Source: an uncultured bacterium (GTDB lineage Bacteria; Actinomycetota; Coriobacteriia; Coriobacteriales; Eggerthellaceae). From it: 64,000 nucleotides of DNA. The position numbers and the translations under genes were made by a program. The stretch lies in contig CAJMPP010000002.1 of assembly GCA_905215325.1 (NCBI GenBank), forward strand, positions 1 through 64,000, read 5' to 3'. Below, in pieces: positions 1 through 7,876 of this stretch (its first letter is position 1; every line of letters begins with the position of its first letter). The notes beneath the pieces are model-generated. The model saw only the letters and a program-made list of their open reading frames with translations. It did no database searches and was not told where the DNA came from.

Positions 1-224
1 TCGCACGGTATCGAGGTCATGCGAGCGTGCGAAGGCGCATCGGAGGATTCCCAATAGCCATTAGAGCAGCGAGGCAGATGCGTAGAGCGAAAGCGGGAGA
101 TTCCCGAGCGCAATGAGACCGGCCCGCACTATCCCGCAGGTTGCCTGCAGCAAAGCATACACGCACCCGCGTAACGCCGAACGGGGCGGGCTCCCCAGAC
201 CGCACTGGAGTGGGAAGGATAAAC
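1..224. other. Left edge, no gene recognised
   Basis: I see no convincing coding frame here; the short open frames on both strands have no ribosome binding site or recognisable motif. The stretch lies immediately outside the left inverted repeat of the IS3 copy that follows and may be the tail of another degraded element. Confidence 0.4.
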
Positions 225-245
225 TGGACTTTCTTTTAAGGATCC

Positions 246-1046
246 TCAAGCGTATTGCCGCTCGTATTCCACTGGAGACATGTAGCCCAAGGCGGAATGC
301 ATGCGCGCCCTATTACAATAGAGCTCTATGTGCTTGAAGATGTCCTGCTCGGCCTCGCCCCTCGTCCCATAGCCCCTCTCTTCCACCAATTCCCTTTTCA
401 GCGTCTTGAAGAACGACCCGGCCACCGCGTTGCCCGGCGGCGTGCCGGGCCTTGATACCGACTGGGCTATGCCATGCGAGCCCAGGCATCGCTGGAAGGA
501 ACGGGAGGCGTGCTGCGCGCCTTGGCCGTCATGGAAGACGAGGCCGCCGTCGTCTGGCGGATCCTCCCTGCCAACCGCCTGCTCGAGCGCGTCGATCGCG
601 ACCTTCTCGGCAATGCGCTCGGACATCGACCGGCCCGCGGCCTTGCGGGAGAAGGCGTCTATCGCGGCCGCGAGATAGAGCCGCCCTTCTCTTGCGGGCA
701 TGCAGGCGATGCCGCCCGCCCGAAGCCTGTTGCGCCCGCCCACGGCGAAAGCGCGCTCTGCCAGGTTCAGCCGAGGGTCTCCCGGCTCGACCTTCTTCTG
801 GATGCGGCGTTCTCGGGTCGCGCCCTTTCCGGCGAGCCCGAGCTTCCGCATGATGCGGAGCACGCGCTTCTCGCTCACGGCGATGCCGCTTTTTCGCGGT
901 TCGCGGTCGATGCGCCGGCAGCCGTAACGGCCCTTGTGCCGCTCGAAGGCCTCGACGACGAGCCCTTCGAGCGCCTCTCGCTCTATCTGGGCGTTGGACT
1001 TCTTCCGGGAGAGATGCTCGTAGAAACCGGATTTCGAGACCTTCAT
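246..1046 (-). pseudogene. IS3 transposase OrfB, catalytic triad lost
   Basis: Family: the IS3/IS150-type DDE integrase domain, which cuts and joins element ends. The frame is open for 266 residues and has the family layout: an N-terminal HTH_21-like part (KVSKSGFYEHLSRKK), then the rve core. All three acidic positions have changed: GDITYI of the related copy near 15.5 kb reads GGIACM here, HNDQG reads HDGQG, and DDALAES reads GNAVAGS. The conserved tryptophan in GWLYL is arginine. An active transposase is therefore very unlikely although the frame is open. The changes at conserved sites are mostly A to G or T to C on the coding strand. The start is uncertain because IS3 OrfB is normally made by frameshifting from orfA. 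Confidence 0.8.
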
Positions 1047-1408
1047 CGGCCCGCATGCCTTCCTGATGGGGCCGATCTCGCCCCTATGCTCTTCGAGAGA
1101 CTCGAGCCTCGCGCATGGCCTTGGCTCGAGAAGGCCCGGGAATTATTTAGCAGCTCGTTCTCGTGCTCGAGCTCCCCGACCTTCTTCTTGAGCTTCACGA
1201 TCTCGTAGTCCTTGTTGATCTTCGGAGATCCGTTTCCGGGGAACGCGTCGTCTCCCATCTCCTCGTACTCGCAGGCCCATCTTCTCAGCGTCGAGTCCTT
1301 TACGCCGAGCTCCTCCGATAGGTCTTTGACCGTCATTTCCCCGGACAGGGCCGCCTTTGCCGCCGAGACCTTGAACTGCCTGTCGTATCGCTTTCTTCTT
1401 TGGGTCAT
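1043..1408 (-). CDS. IS3 transposase OrfA
   Basis: This is the small DNA-binding subunit of an IS3-family transposase. It has an N-terminal helix-turn-helix of the HTH_Tnp_1 type (about residues 5-50; RKRYDRQFK and a DLSEELGVKDSTLRRW recognition segment). A leucine-zipper-like coiled coil follows (KLKKKVGELEHENELL), which in the family mediates OrfA-OrfAB pairing. I chose the ATG that follows GAAAGG by eight bases; the second IS3 copy uses the same arrangement (GAAAGGTGTTCTATATG). The end overlaps orfB in another frame, as expected for programmed -1 frameshifting. OrfA looks intact, but its partner lacks the catalytic residues. Confidence 0.8.
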   Translation of the reverse strand: MTQRRKRYDRQFKVSAAKAALSGEMTVKDLSEELGVKDSTLRRWACEYEEMGDDAFPGNGSPKINKDYEIVKLKKKVGELEHENELLNNSRAFSSQGHARGSSLSKSIGARSAPSGRHAGR

Positions 1409-1610
1409 CCTGAACACCTTTCACTCTTAACTTGGTGTCCAATTCATCATGCCCACTCCAACCTAACCGGACCGATTCGGTCCAACTATTTGTCCGCATC
1501 CCCCTACCCTGAGACCGGCTGCCTGATGAACGTTCGGTTCCTGGAAGAATACGATGCCTGGCTGAAATCTCAGGCGAAAAGAGAGAGTTGACATACATAG
1601 GAGCTTCGAA

Positions 1611-1830
1611 ATGTACTACAGGCGGAGCTTCCCGACCAGGGATTCCGCCAAGCACGCGGTGATCGAGTTCATCGAGGCTTACTGCAACCGCCGCAGGCCC
1701 CACTCGACGATAGGCTACAAGGTTCGGCCGAGGCTATGGCGGCCTTCTTCGAGAGAACCAAGCCCAAGCCCGAGGCAATGCCTATGGCCGCCTGATTCCT
1801 CGAGCTTCCGTGTCCGAAATCTTGACACAG
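1611..1830 (+). pseudogene. C-terminal fragment of a second IS3 OrfB
   Basis: Codons from about 1625 read RDSAKHAVIEFIEAYCNRRR followed by PHSTIGYK, the usual C-terminal signature of IS3 OrfB. The reading then shifts frame into AEAMAAFFERTKPKPEAMPMAA before a stop near 1790. The following bases to about 1830 (GTGTCCGAAATCTTGACAC) look like the outer end of such an element. Only the last 60 or so codons are left, so this is a dead remnant oriented opposite to the neighbouring IS3 copy. Confidence 0.75.
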
Positions 1831-2378
1831 GTCAGCTGGAGCGGATGAGATTTTCAAGATTTCGACGGATTCGTTGAGCTTGAGGATGGTGGCTGCCAAA
1901 TCTGCGGCACCGTTGGATTCAGGGTTTTGGAAACTATCGTTGGCGTTCGTTTCGTTGCCTTCCCCGGCTGAGGACAGAAGACAGCACGAGCCCGCCGGCA
2001 CCCAGCCGTTTTTTTTTAAAGGCGTGGGGCACCGGTCAGGATCGCGCTCGTCCCGACTATGTGGCTGGTTGTTATGTCATGAAATCCTCCTCTCGCTGTT
2101 TCTCTATCTCTTACGGGTGGTGCGGCTTTTCGGGCATCGCTGCCCGAATGAAGAACGCACTTACTCAAGCCTTGAAGGCTTTCGGAAAATCAATATCGAT
2201 TAATGTACAGTTGACCCATATGCTAAAGAGCATTCAGATAGATGCCCCTTGATGCGATCATAGGCAATTTGCCGAACACGGTGCGACCATCCAGCAATCA
2301 AAACGCGGAGCTAGATTGTTCGCGAGATTGCAAGTCGCATTAACTGCGCAGCAGACTTCAGCGGCGGGCACAGTCAAA
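1831..2378. other. Spacer with a possible truncated gene remnant
   Basis: No complete gene is supported. On the minus strand a frame from about 2020 to 1830 reads plausibly (LKKNGWVPAGSCCLLSS, then NETNANDSFQNPESNGAADL) and runs straight into the IS3 remnant end, as if an insertion had cut a gene. A T9 run lies near 2010-2018. The rest, to the XRE gene, shows nothing I recognise. Confidence 0.3.
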
Positions 2379-2867
2379 CTAATCTTGCTTAACAACGGTC
2401 TTGTATCCCGAAATGAGGAGATACACCCCGCCAAGAGACCAGAACACAACCACAATTCCCCAAACAAAGTAACTAAAAGACCCGAAAACGTAATCGCCGA
2501 AAAGCATTCCCACAGAGCAAAGACCAAACAATGCCTCTGTGAGCATCACAACCCCTATCATCATGCACATGACCGCGGCGGTCCGGCCTCCCAAAGAGTC
2601 AATCATTGCACGCAACCGACCCTCTGCCTTGTTCTCAATCGGTTGCTGCTCTCCTGTGAGGAGCTCATCTACGGACAGGCTGAGTTCAGCTGCGAGCTTG
2701 GGCAAGATTTCCGGGCCCGGAATCGCATCGCCGCGACGCCATTTATTGACCGCCTGCGGAGTGACGTTGAGCTTCTCTGCCAGATGCTTTGATTTGATCC
2801 CTTTCTCTCGCATGCGAGAATCAACAAGGGCTCCAAAGATGCGCTTTTTGTCATTATTAATCGTCAT
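2379..2867 (-). CDS. XRE-family regulator with membrane segments
   Basis: This 162-residue protein begins with a Cro/CI-type helix-turn-helix (about residues 8-65: SRMREKGIKSKHLAEKLNV then TPQAVNKWRRGDAIPGPEIL). A short linker follows, then two or three hydrophobic segments in the C-terminal half (AAVMCMMIGVVMLTEALFGL and YFVWGIVVVFWSLGGVYLLI). HTH proteins with this layout are common in Actinobacteria and Firmicutes and are thought to be membrane-tethered regulators. I chose the ATG at 2867 because TTCGAAAGGAAGACA precedes it; the frame is open further upstream but without a site. Interleaved palindromes lie just upstream and may be its own operator. The physiological target cannot be read from the sequence. 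A+T content is higher than in the core genes of this window. Confidence 0.8.
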   Translation of the reverse strand: MTINNDKKRIFGALVDSRMREKGIKSKHLAEKLNVTPQAVNKWRRGDAIPGPEILPKLAAELSLSVDELLTGEQQPIENKAEGRLRAMIDSLGGRTAAVMCMMIGVVMLTEALFGLCSVGMLFGDYVFGSFSYFVWGIVVVFWSLGGVYLLISGYKTVVKQD

Positions 2868-2907
2868 TGTCTTCCTTTCGAATTGGTGGCCTTTGATGGA
2901 TACTATT

Positions 2908-2932
2908 GTGCGTTTATGCACGTCAATGTGCA
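2908..2932. promoter_or_regulatory. Overlapping palindromes, candidate XRE operator
   Basis: TGCAC-6 nt-GTGCA (2917-2932) is a perfect palindrome, and GTGC-6 nt-GCAC (2908-2921) overlaps it, giving alternating half-sites. They lie 41-65 bases upstream of the XRE start codon, where a promoter is expected (a TTGACG on the minus strand falls inside). Autoregulation by the XRE protein is an inference. Confidence 0.45.
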
Positions 2933-3113
2933 AATGACTCGTAGTTTCTTTTGGTTTCCAACTCAATAAAACTGGGATAAAAAGCAAACGCATTTTTAAA
3001 AAACGAAGCACCAACAACCAAGGGTTTAACGATCAAGAAAATCTTGAAGATGCTGTTGACCTGTTGCCAACCCACAGGTTTAGGCTTTGGCCAATCGCAC
3101 GTTAGGAGGGGGA

Positions 3114-3674
3114 ATGAGCGAAGGCAGACAGATGAAATGGGTCATCGACAATCTTGGCATCACGCGTGAGACCATCAAGTATTACGATGCAAAAGGTTTG
3201 ATAAGCCCTCATCGAGAACCATCGAGCAACAACCGTCGATTATTCGACGAAGACGACTTGGAGGATCTCTGGACCGTCAAACTTCTCGTGGAAACCGGGT
3301 TTAGCTTGGGAGAGATTCTTGCGATGCAAAGAGGCGAGCCGGATTTCGCCGAGTCGATTGGCGACAAGGTTGATCAGCTAGAGCGGGATATCGAAAGCAA
3401 ACAAATTGCACTGTCGTTCGTCAAAACGATCAAGCTCACTGGACAGATTCCCCCATTAAAGAACATGGGGGATATGACGTTTCAAGATTTCTTCGAGTAC
3501 TCGCAGAGCAATTGGAACCTCGCCAACGATGAGAGCCTTGCGACAATCAAAAAGATGACCGATTCATTGGACTCTCTTAAACGGGGTGGCACGGAAGACT
3601 TCACAGAAGACGACGTCAATCGACTTATCGACTTTTTTGAAAGCTTCGGGACAATGGATGAAGTCGCTATCTAG
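3114..3674 (+). CDS. MerR-family regulator, ended by an in-frame TAG
   Basis: The first 75 residues form a MerR-type winged HTH: MKWVIDNLGITRETIKYYDA with GLISPHREPSSNNRRLFDED, then a second helical pair (LVETGFSLGEILAMQRGE). The long helix that normally dimerises MerR proteins follows (DKVDQLERDIESKQIAL), then a helical effector region. The start ATG follows AGGAGGGGGA. The stop is TAG at 3672, but the same frame continues with gene-like sequence for at least 40 codons (GIRVDALAGLLPLMKNLEPS, AAQIVLTALFDIVTRLVPG). The annotated 186-residue product may therefore be a truncated form of a longer protein, consistent with a CAG to TAG change. No effector or target is evident. It is divergent from the XRE gene. 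Confidence 0.75.
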   Translation: MSEGRQMKWVIDNLGITRETIKYYDAKGLISPHREPSSNNRRLFDEDDLEDLWTVKLLVETGFSLGEILAMQRGEPDFAESIGDKVDQLERDIESKQIALSFVKTIKLTGQIPPLKNMGDMTFQDFFEYSQSNWNLANDESLATIKKMTDSLDSLKRGGTEDFTEDDVNRLIDFFESFGTMDEVAI

Positions 3675-3830
3675 GGAATCAGGGTCGACGCCCTCGCGGG
3701 CCTTCTTCCGTTGATGAAGAATCTCGAACCCTCAAGCGAAGCAGCCCAAATTGTGCTAACGGCGTTGTTCGACATCGTGACGAGGCTAGTGCCCGGAAAC
3801 CGTAAGCGTCAAAACTGCCGCGTAGGCCGA
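3675..3830 (+). pseudogene. In-frame continuation of the MerR-like gene after TAG
   Basis: Without any frame change, the codons after the TAG read as an amphipathic helical segment (ALAGLLPLMKNLEPSSEAAQ, IVLTALFDIVTRLVPG). The coding quality fades after about position 3805. This is best explained as the severed C-terminus of the upstream regulator. I infer this from codon pattern and composition only; a homologue alignment would settle it. Confidence 0.5.
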
Positions 3831-3882
3831 GAAACCTCTCAGAGTTTTCTCATTTCGTTTTGAGAATACTCTGAGAGGTTTC
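3831..3882. terminator. 22-bp hairpin, bidirectional terminator candidate
   Basis: GAAACCTCTCAGAGTTTTCT (3831-3850) and CA pair with 3861-3882 with one mismatch over 22 bp; the loop is TTTCGTTT. It lies after the MerR-like gene and before an oppositely oriented transposase remnant, as expected of a terminator for convergent genes, though there is no long T-run outside the stem. Confidence 0.55.
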
Positions 3883-3885
3883 CTA

Positions 3886-4250
3886 TTCCTCGTCCTCGGA
3901 GAAGGCCGACGGGTCGATGTCGATGATGGGCTCGTCGGCCTTCTTGGCGGTACCGCCAATAGTTTTGCGCAAATTCAGCCAGCCGTCAGCATGACTGCTC
4001 CTTGAGAAGCGATACGTCCAGGTAGCGGCGCGATCTCCATTCGCTGTCGGCGACGCATTTCCCTGTTGAGGCGCTCGATTGCGTTGTTCGTGCGGATGCG
4101 CCGTCGATGCTCGCGCGGCATCTCGCAGTACGTGAGCGTCTCGGCGAAGCCTTCGCGCACCACCTTGGCGGCTCCTTGAGCTTCATCGATTCCAAGTCGG
4201 CGGCCACGGCCTCCACCTTAGCCGCCGATGCCTCGCGCGACTCCATCGCA
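3886..4250 (-). pseudogene. IS256-type transposase C-terminal remnant
   Basis: Reading the minus strand from 4250, the frames give HAMESREASAAKVEAVAADL-ESMKLKE, then, after a frame change, REGFAETLTYCEMPREH and RIRTNNAIERLNREMRRR, and after a deletion SEWRSRRYLDVSLLKEQ. This matches the C-terminal third of the IS256/Mutator-type transposases found intact in sequence at 11.5 and 24.2 kb. At least two frame breaks and one internal deletion are present. The end TTTTGCGCAAAT near 3963 matches the outer end of the other copies. A separate short frame at 3886-3950 reads ADEPIIDIDPSAFSEDEE followed by a stop and may be the tail of another lost gene. The remnant is cut at 4250 by the IS21 element. 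Confidence 0.75.
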
Positions 4251-4386
4251 TGTGTATGCGGTAGCGTAAAAGTCGACACTTCGGCTTACCTGATTCGGGC
4301 ATAGCAGCAAAGAACATGCCGATCACAAGCTATCGGCCTAACCTAGTCATTGCTTCGGTAATCGACTAAGGAGGCCAGAAAGGAAA

Positions 4387-5844
4387 ATGATCAGCATGTC
4401 CCAAGTCGTAACTATATGGCAATTGAGAAAGAACGGCGAGAGCATCGCTTCCATAAGCCGAATCACCGGCGTCACCCGCGACACCGTATACAAATACCTC
4501 GCCCTTGACGACCTCTCCCCGAAGATGCCCGTTAAACGCCCAGGCTCGTCGATGATGGACCAATACCGCAGCGTTATCGAGGGTTGGCTCGCCGGGGACG
4601 CCAGGTCATGGCGCAAGCAGCGCCACACTGCCGCGCGCATACACGCCCGCCTCAAAGACGAGTGCGGCTGCGAGGCAAGCGAGTCCACCGTCCGCCACTA
4701 CGTCGCCCGCCTCAAGGCAGAGCGCAGGGAATCCAAGGAGGCGTTTCTCGATCTGGTATGGGCCCCCGGCGAGGCTCAGGCCGACTTCGGCGAAGCCGAT
4801 TTCTACGTCGGCGGCGTGCGAAGGCGTATGCCGTACTTCGTCGTCACCTTCCCTTACTCGAACGTCGGCCTGGCGCAGGTGTTCCCCGGCCAGAACGCCG
4901 AGTGCGTCTGCCAGGGCCTGCGCAACATATTCGAGTACTGCGGCGGCGTCCCAACGCGCATAGTGTTCGACAACGCCACCGGCGTCGGCAGGAAGGCCTG
5001 CTCGACCGTAAGGACCACCGAGATGTTCGCGGCTTTCTCCTCCCATTGCGGGTTCGACTACTCTTTCTGCAATCCGGGCTCGGGCAACGAGAAGGGCAAC
5101 GTGGAGAACAAGGTCGGCTTCATCCGCCGCAACCTGTTCGTGCCCGTTCCCCGCATCGGCGGCACCGACATATACAACCGCCACCTGCTCGACCGCTGCA
5201 TGCGCCTTTCCGAGCAGAAGCATTGGCGCAAGGGCGAGCCGGAGGCCCGGCTATTCGCGGAGGACCGCGTAGCCATGGCGGGCCTGCCGGAAAATCCGTT
5301 CGACGTCGTGCGCTACGTCAGGCCCAAGGCCGACAAGTACGGCAAGGTCCGCATCGAGGGCAAGCACCTCTACTCGACGGACCCGGCGCTTGCGGGGACG
5401 ACGCTGATAGTGGGGCTCGGCGCCGCCGACGTGCGCATATACGACGAGGAAGGCACCTTCGTGTGCAGTCACGAGCGTGCCTACGGAGATGCGCCGTCGG
5501 ACTCGTCGCAGCCTGCGAGCCAGATAGCGACGCTTTGCAGCAAGCCGGGTGGATGGACGAACAGCAAGGTGAGGGAATGCATGCCCGACATGCTGAGGAG
5601 CCATCTCGACGGCAAAGACAAAAACGACCTTCGGGCCAGCCTGAGAACCATGAGGGACGAGGTCGCCGTTCGCGGATGGGACGCCACCGTCACGGCCATG
5701 GAGATGGCGCTCGCTGCGACGGGCAGGGTAGATGCGGCGTCGGTCGCCGTCGCAGCGGCACGCTGCGCGGGAGGCGCCATCGCATATGACGAGCCCGTCG
5801 ACCTGTCGGAGTACGACCGCGCGTTGGGAATCGGAGGCAGGTAA
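4387..5844 (+). CDS. istA: IS21 transposase IstA
   Basis: DDE transposase of IS21-type elements, which together with IstB inserts the element. The 485-residue protein starts with a helix-turn-helix (ISMSQVVTIWQLRKNGESIA then SISRITGVTRDTVYKYL). Its catalytic rve domain keeps the three acidic positions: AQADFGEADFY, IVFDNATGVGRK and NEKGNVENKVG. A C-terminal beta-barrel region follows (KVRIEGKHLYSTDPALAG). Length and residues are those of an active enzyme. A purine-rich AGGAGGCCAGAAAGGAAA precedes the ATG. The stop codon overlaps the istB start (TAATG), so the two genes are translationally coupled as usual for this family. It is the only transposase in the island that looks fully functional. 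Confidence 0.93.
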   Translation: MISMSQVVTIWQLRKNGESIASISRITGVTRDTVYKYLALDDLSPKMPVKRPGSSMMDQYRSVIEGWLAGDARSWRKQRHTAARIHARLKDECGCEASESTVRHYVARLKAERRESKEAFLDLVWAPGEAQADFGEADFYVGGVRRRMPYFVVTFPYSNVGLAQVFPGQNAECVCQGLRNIFEYCGGVPTRIVFDNATGVGRKACSTVRTTEMFAAFSSHCGFDYSFCNPGSGNEKGNVENKVGFIRRNLFVPVPRIGGTDIYNRHLLDRCMRLSEQKHWRKGEPEARLFAEDRVAMAGLPENPFDVVRYVRPKADKYGKVRIEGKHLYSTDPALAGTTLIVGLGAADVRIYDEEGTFVCSHERAYGDAPSDSSQPASQIATLCSKPGGWTNSKVRECMPDMLRSHLDGKDKNDLRASLRTMRDEVAVRGWDATVTAMEMALAATGRVDAASVAVAAARCAGGAIAYDEPVDLSEYDRALGIGGR

Positions 5845-6596
5845 TGGCTTTGAGGGCAGAGGAGGCAAGGGAGTTCAAGGACAAGGCGAGGATGATGTAC
5901 TTCTCCAACGAGGTGATCGACAGGTTCTGCGCCACGGCAACGCCGGGCCAGCTCGCCGCGGCGGCCGCGATGCTTGATGACGAGCAGGGCGTCAGGGAAA
6001 GGCGCAAGCGAGACAGGCTGTTCAGGAAGGCAAAGTTCCCGCAAGTCAAGTCATTCGAAGGCTACGACTTCTCCCAGGTGTCCTTCCCCGAAGGCTACAC
6101 CGCGGAGGACCTGATGGGGCTGGGGTTCATAGACAGGGCCCAGGACTTCGTGCTCTATGGCCAGACCGGCCGCGGAAAGACCCATCTGGCAATCGCCATC
6201 GGCGTTGCCGCCGCGAGCTCCGGCAAGACGGTCAGGTTCTTCACCACCGCGGAGCTCGTCATGGCCCTTGCGATGGCAAACTCCGCAGGCGCCTTAGATC
6301 AGTTCATGAGGGACCTGGCAAAGGCCGACCTTCTGATCTTGGATGAGTTCGGGTACGTGCCCCTGGACATTAACGGCGCAAGGCTGCTGTTCCAGGTGGT
6401 GTCAGCATGCTACGAGAAGCGAAGCGTGGTGTTCACCACCAACATCGAGTTCAGCAAATGGGGAACGATCCTGGGCGACGACAAGCTTGCCTCCGCGATG
6501 ATCGACAGGGTGGTCCACCATGGAAGACTCGTCGAGTTCAACGGCACGAGCAAGAGGATGGACAAGGCCTTGATGCTCGGGAAGGCAGAAATCTGA
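5844..6596 (+). CDS. istB: IS21 helper ATPase IstB
   Basis: AAA+ ATPase of the DnaC/IstB family that remodels target DNA for IstA. Across 250 residues it shows the IstB N-terminal helical segment, a Walker A (LYGQTGRGKTHLA), a Walker B (ADLLILDEFGYVPL), sensor region (VVFTTNIEFSKW) and the C-terminal SAMIDRVVHHGRLVEFNG signature. All core motifs are present. The start codon overlaps the istA stop. The gene ends just before the right inverted repeat of the element. Confidence 0.93.
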   Translation: MALRAEEAREFKDKARMMYFSNEVIDRFCATATPGQLAAAAAMLDDEQGVRERRKRDRLFRKAKFPQVKSFEGYDFSQVSFPEGYTAEDLMGLGFIDRAQDFVLYGQTGRGKTHLAIAIGVAAASSGKTVRFFTTAELVMALAMANSAGALDQFMRDLAKADLLILDEFGYVPLDINGARLLFQVVSACYEKRSVVFTTNIEFSKWGTILGDDKLASAMIDRVVHHGRLVEFNGTSKRMDKALMLGKAEI

Positions 6597-6857
6597 GGCA
6601 TCGGCGGTTCTTTTGCCAGATTGTCGGAACCAGGCAGCCAAAGTGTCGAGAAAACCGTTGCCAAACACATTTTAAGTTACCACCCTCAGACTCGTATATC
6701 GGGAAGGCAGGCTTGCACCGATACACCACAGCGATTATCTCGAGAGCAACGCATGAAGTTCGGGACCGCCCCCATGCTTACTTTACCGGCACCCCCCATT
6801 CGCGCTCGCAATATGGGCCCGACTCAGCGATTAAAAGCATGTGCTGCTTTACGTCTC

Positions 6858-7658
6858 TTAATACCATCGATACGCATTGTTTCCAGAAAACCGGTCGTCG
6901 CCTTCCAGAGTAATCCAGGGCGCAACAATGTCGTACGTTCTCCTGAACCTCTGACTCTCCGGAACGCGATCAAAGGCATAAACAAATACCTTCTTCGGAA
7001 GAGGTACGGTAAGATTTTTCAATTTGCCCATTTTGGATTCCCATACCAGAGATATGCCACAACATTCAAACGATTCCTTCTCCGTACGCAAATGAATAGC
7101 GAAGTTAAGCAATGCATTTGGCAGCAGCTCAATCGAAGCTTCGTCGAAATAATTCTGAGGAATGATTTGGCGGTCATTGCATCCCCAGCCATCTAGCAGC
7201 ACCATAGACGATGAACCCGTGGAATCCAAATAACAAGCAAATCGATATGGCTCGCCCGTCAATCGACCTTGCAGGACAAACAGCATTGACCCTTTAGGGC
7301 TAATGGTCAGCTTATGTTTATCAATGTGAATTCCACGTATGCTCACTCTTTTGTCGCTTCGGTTCTCGAGCCTGAACCTAATCACGCACTCCCCAGCCCA
7401 GCCAGCATGGTCGGAAGAGCGCAAATAATACTCCGGAGACACCGCATCCAATTCATTCGCAGTCAAAAGGTTCGGATCTATCGCTACTTCCGTGGCAATC
7501 CGCTCCGGAACAACGCCACCAACGCGCACTTCGCTCAGCTTTAAAGGCGCACCTCTGTTAGTCAGTTTCTTTATTTGTGATTCAATGCTTGTAATTATCC
7601 TCACGAAGCCAATTGCTTCCGACATCATCTGCAGCATGTCAGATAGTCCTTTCCCCAC
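6858..7658 (-). CDS. Hypothetical protein, beta-rich
   Basis: I do not recognise this 266-residue protein. The first 35 residues are helical (SDMLQMMSEAIGFVRIITSI, ESQIKKLTN) and the remainder looks beta-rich with many aromatic residues (CVIRFRLENRSDKRVSIRGI; MVLLDGWGC; CGISLVWESKMGKL), somewhat like a small immunoglobulin-like or sandwich domain. There are no membrane segments or catalytic motifs I can name. The longest frame begins with GTG at 7658; an ATG at 7637 follows GGGGAAAGGA at good spacing and may be the true start. A+T content is higher than the core. It stands alone between IS21 and a defence-like gene on the same strand, so a role in defence is only a guess by neighbourhood. Confidence 0.65.
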   Translation of the reverse strand: MGKGLSDMLQMMSEAIGFVRIITSIESQIKKLTNRGAPLKLSEVRVGGVVPERIATEVAIDPNLLTANELDAVSPEYYLRSSDHAGWAGECVIRFRLENRSDKRVSIRGIHIDKHKLTISPKGSMLFVLQGRLTGEPYRFACYLDSTGSSSMVLLDGWGCNDRQIIPQNYFDEASIELLPNALLNFAIHLRTEKESFECCGISLVWESKMGKLKNLTVPLPKKVFVYAFDRVPESQRFRRTYDIVAPWITLEGDDRFSGNNAYRWY

Positions 7659-7820
7659 GCAAGCAAACTCGCCGCCTCCCTTTGCCCCCTACCTTATATG
7701 GCACCGAAAGACAGCTGAGACAAAGCCCACCGCCCTGTTTTCGCTAGGCAAAATCTGAGTATATCCCTGGGGGCGCTTTGGGCGCATCCGCAATCGCCAT
7801 GCCGACCGCTGCAATCCGCT

Positions 7821-7863
7821 AACTGAAGAAACTTATTATTCGCCCAGGAAACCTTGACTAGCC
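7821..7863. repeat. Solo IS3 end remnant
   Basis: CTGAAGAAACTTATTATTCG with CCCAGGAAACCTTGACTA closely matches the right end of the IS3 copy near 15.94-15.98 kb (CTGAAGAAGCTTATTTTTCC, GCCCAAGAAACCTTGACCA). No transposase frame accompanies it here. Confidence 0.6.
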
Positions 7864-7876
7864 CGCAATTCAGCAT

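Larger units (their letters stand above)
225..1441 (-). mobile_element. IS3-family insertion sequence, decayed
   Basis: The element is bounded by imperfect inverted repeats: TGGACTTTCTTTTAAGG at the left, and the complement of the right end reads TGGACACCAAGTTAAGAG. TGGAC and TTAAG are shared at the same spacing. It carries orfA and orfB in the usual two-frame arrangement on the minus strand. The flanks (aac on the left, att on the right) show no target duplication. The element is probably immobile because the orfB catalytic residues are lost (see the orfB entry). Confidence 0.8.
4251..6669 (+). mobile_element. IS21-family insertion sequence, apparently complete
   Basis: The ends are imperfect inverted repeats beginning TGTGT, and both carry TCGACACTT followed by GGCT, CCTG and TTC at matching spacing: left TGTGTATGCGG...TCGACACTTCGGCT, right complement TGTGTTTGGC...TCGACACTTTGGCT. 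It encodes intact IstA and IstB. The flanking bases (CGCA and TTTT) do not form a target duplication, and the interrupted IS256-type gene does not resume on the right side, so an adjacent deletion or recombination probably followed insertion. Confidence 0.85.
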
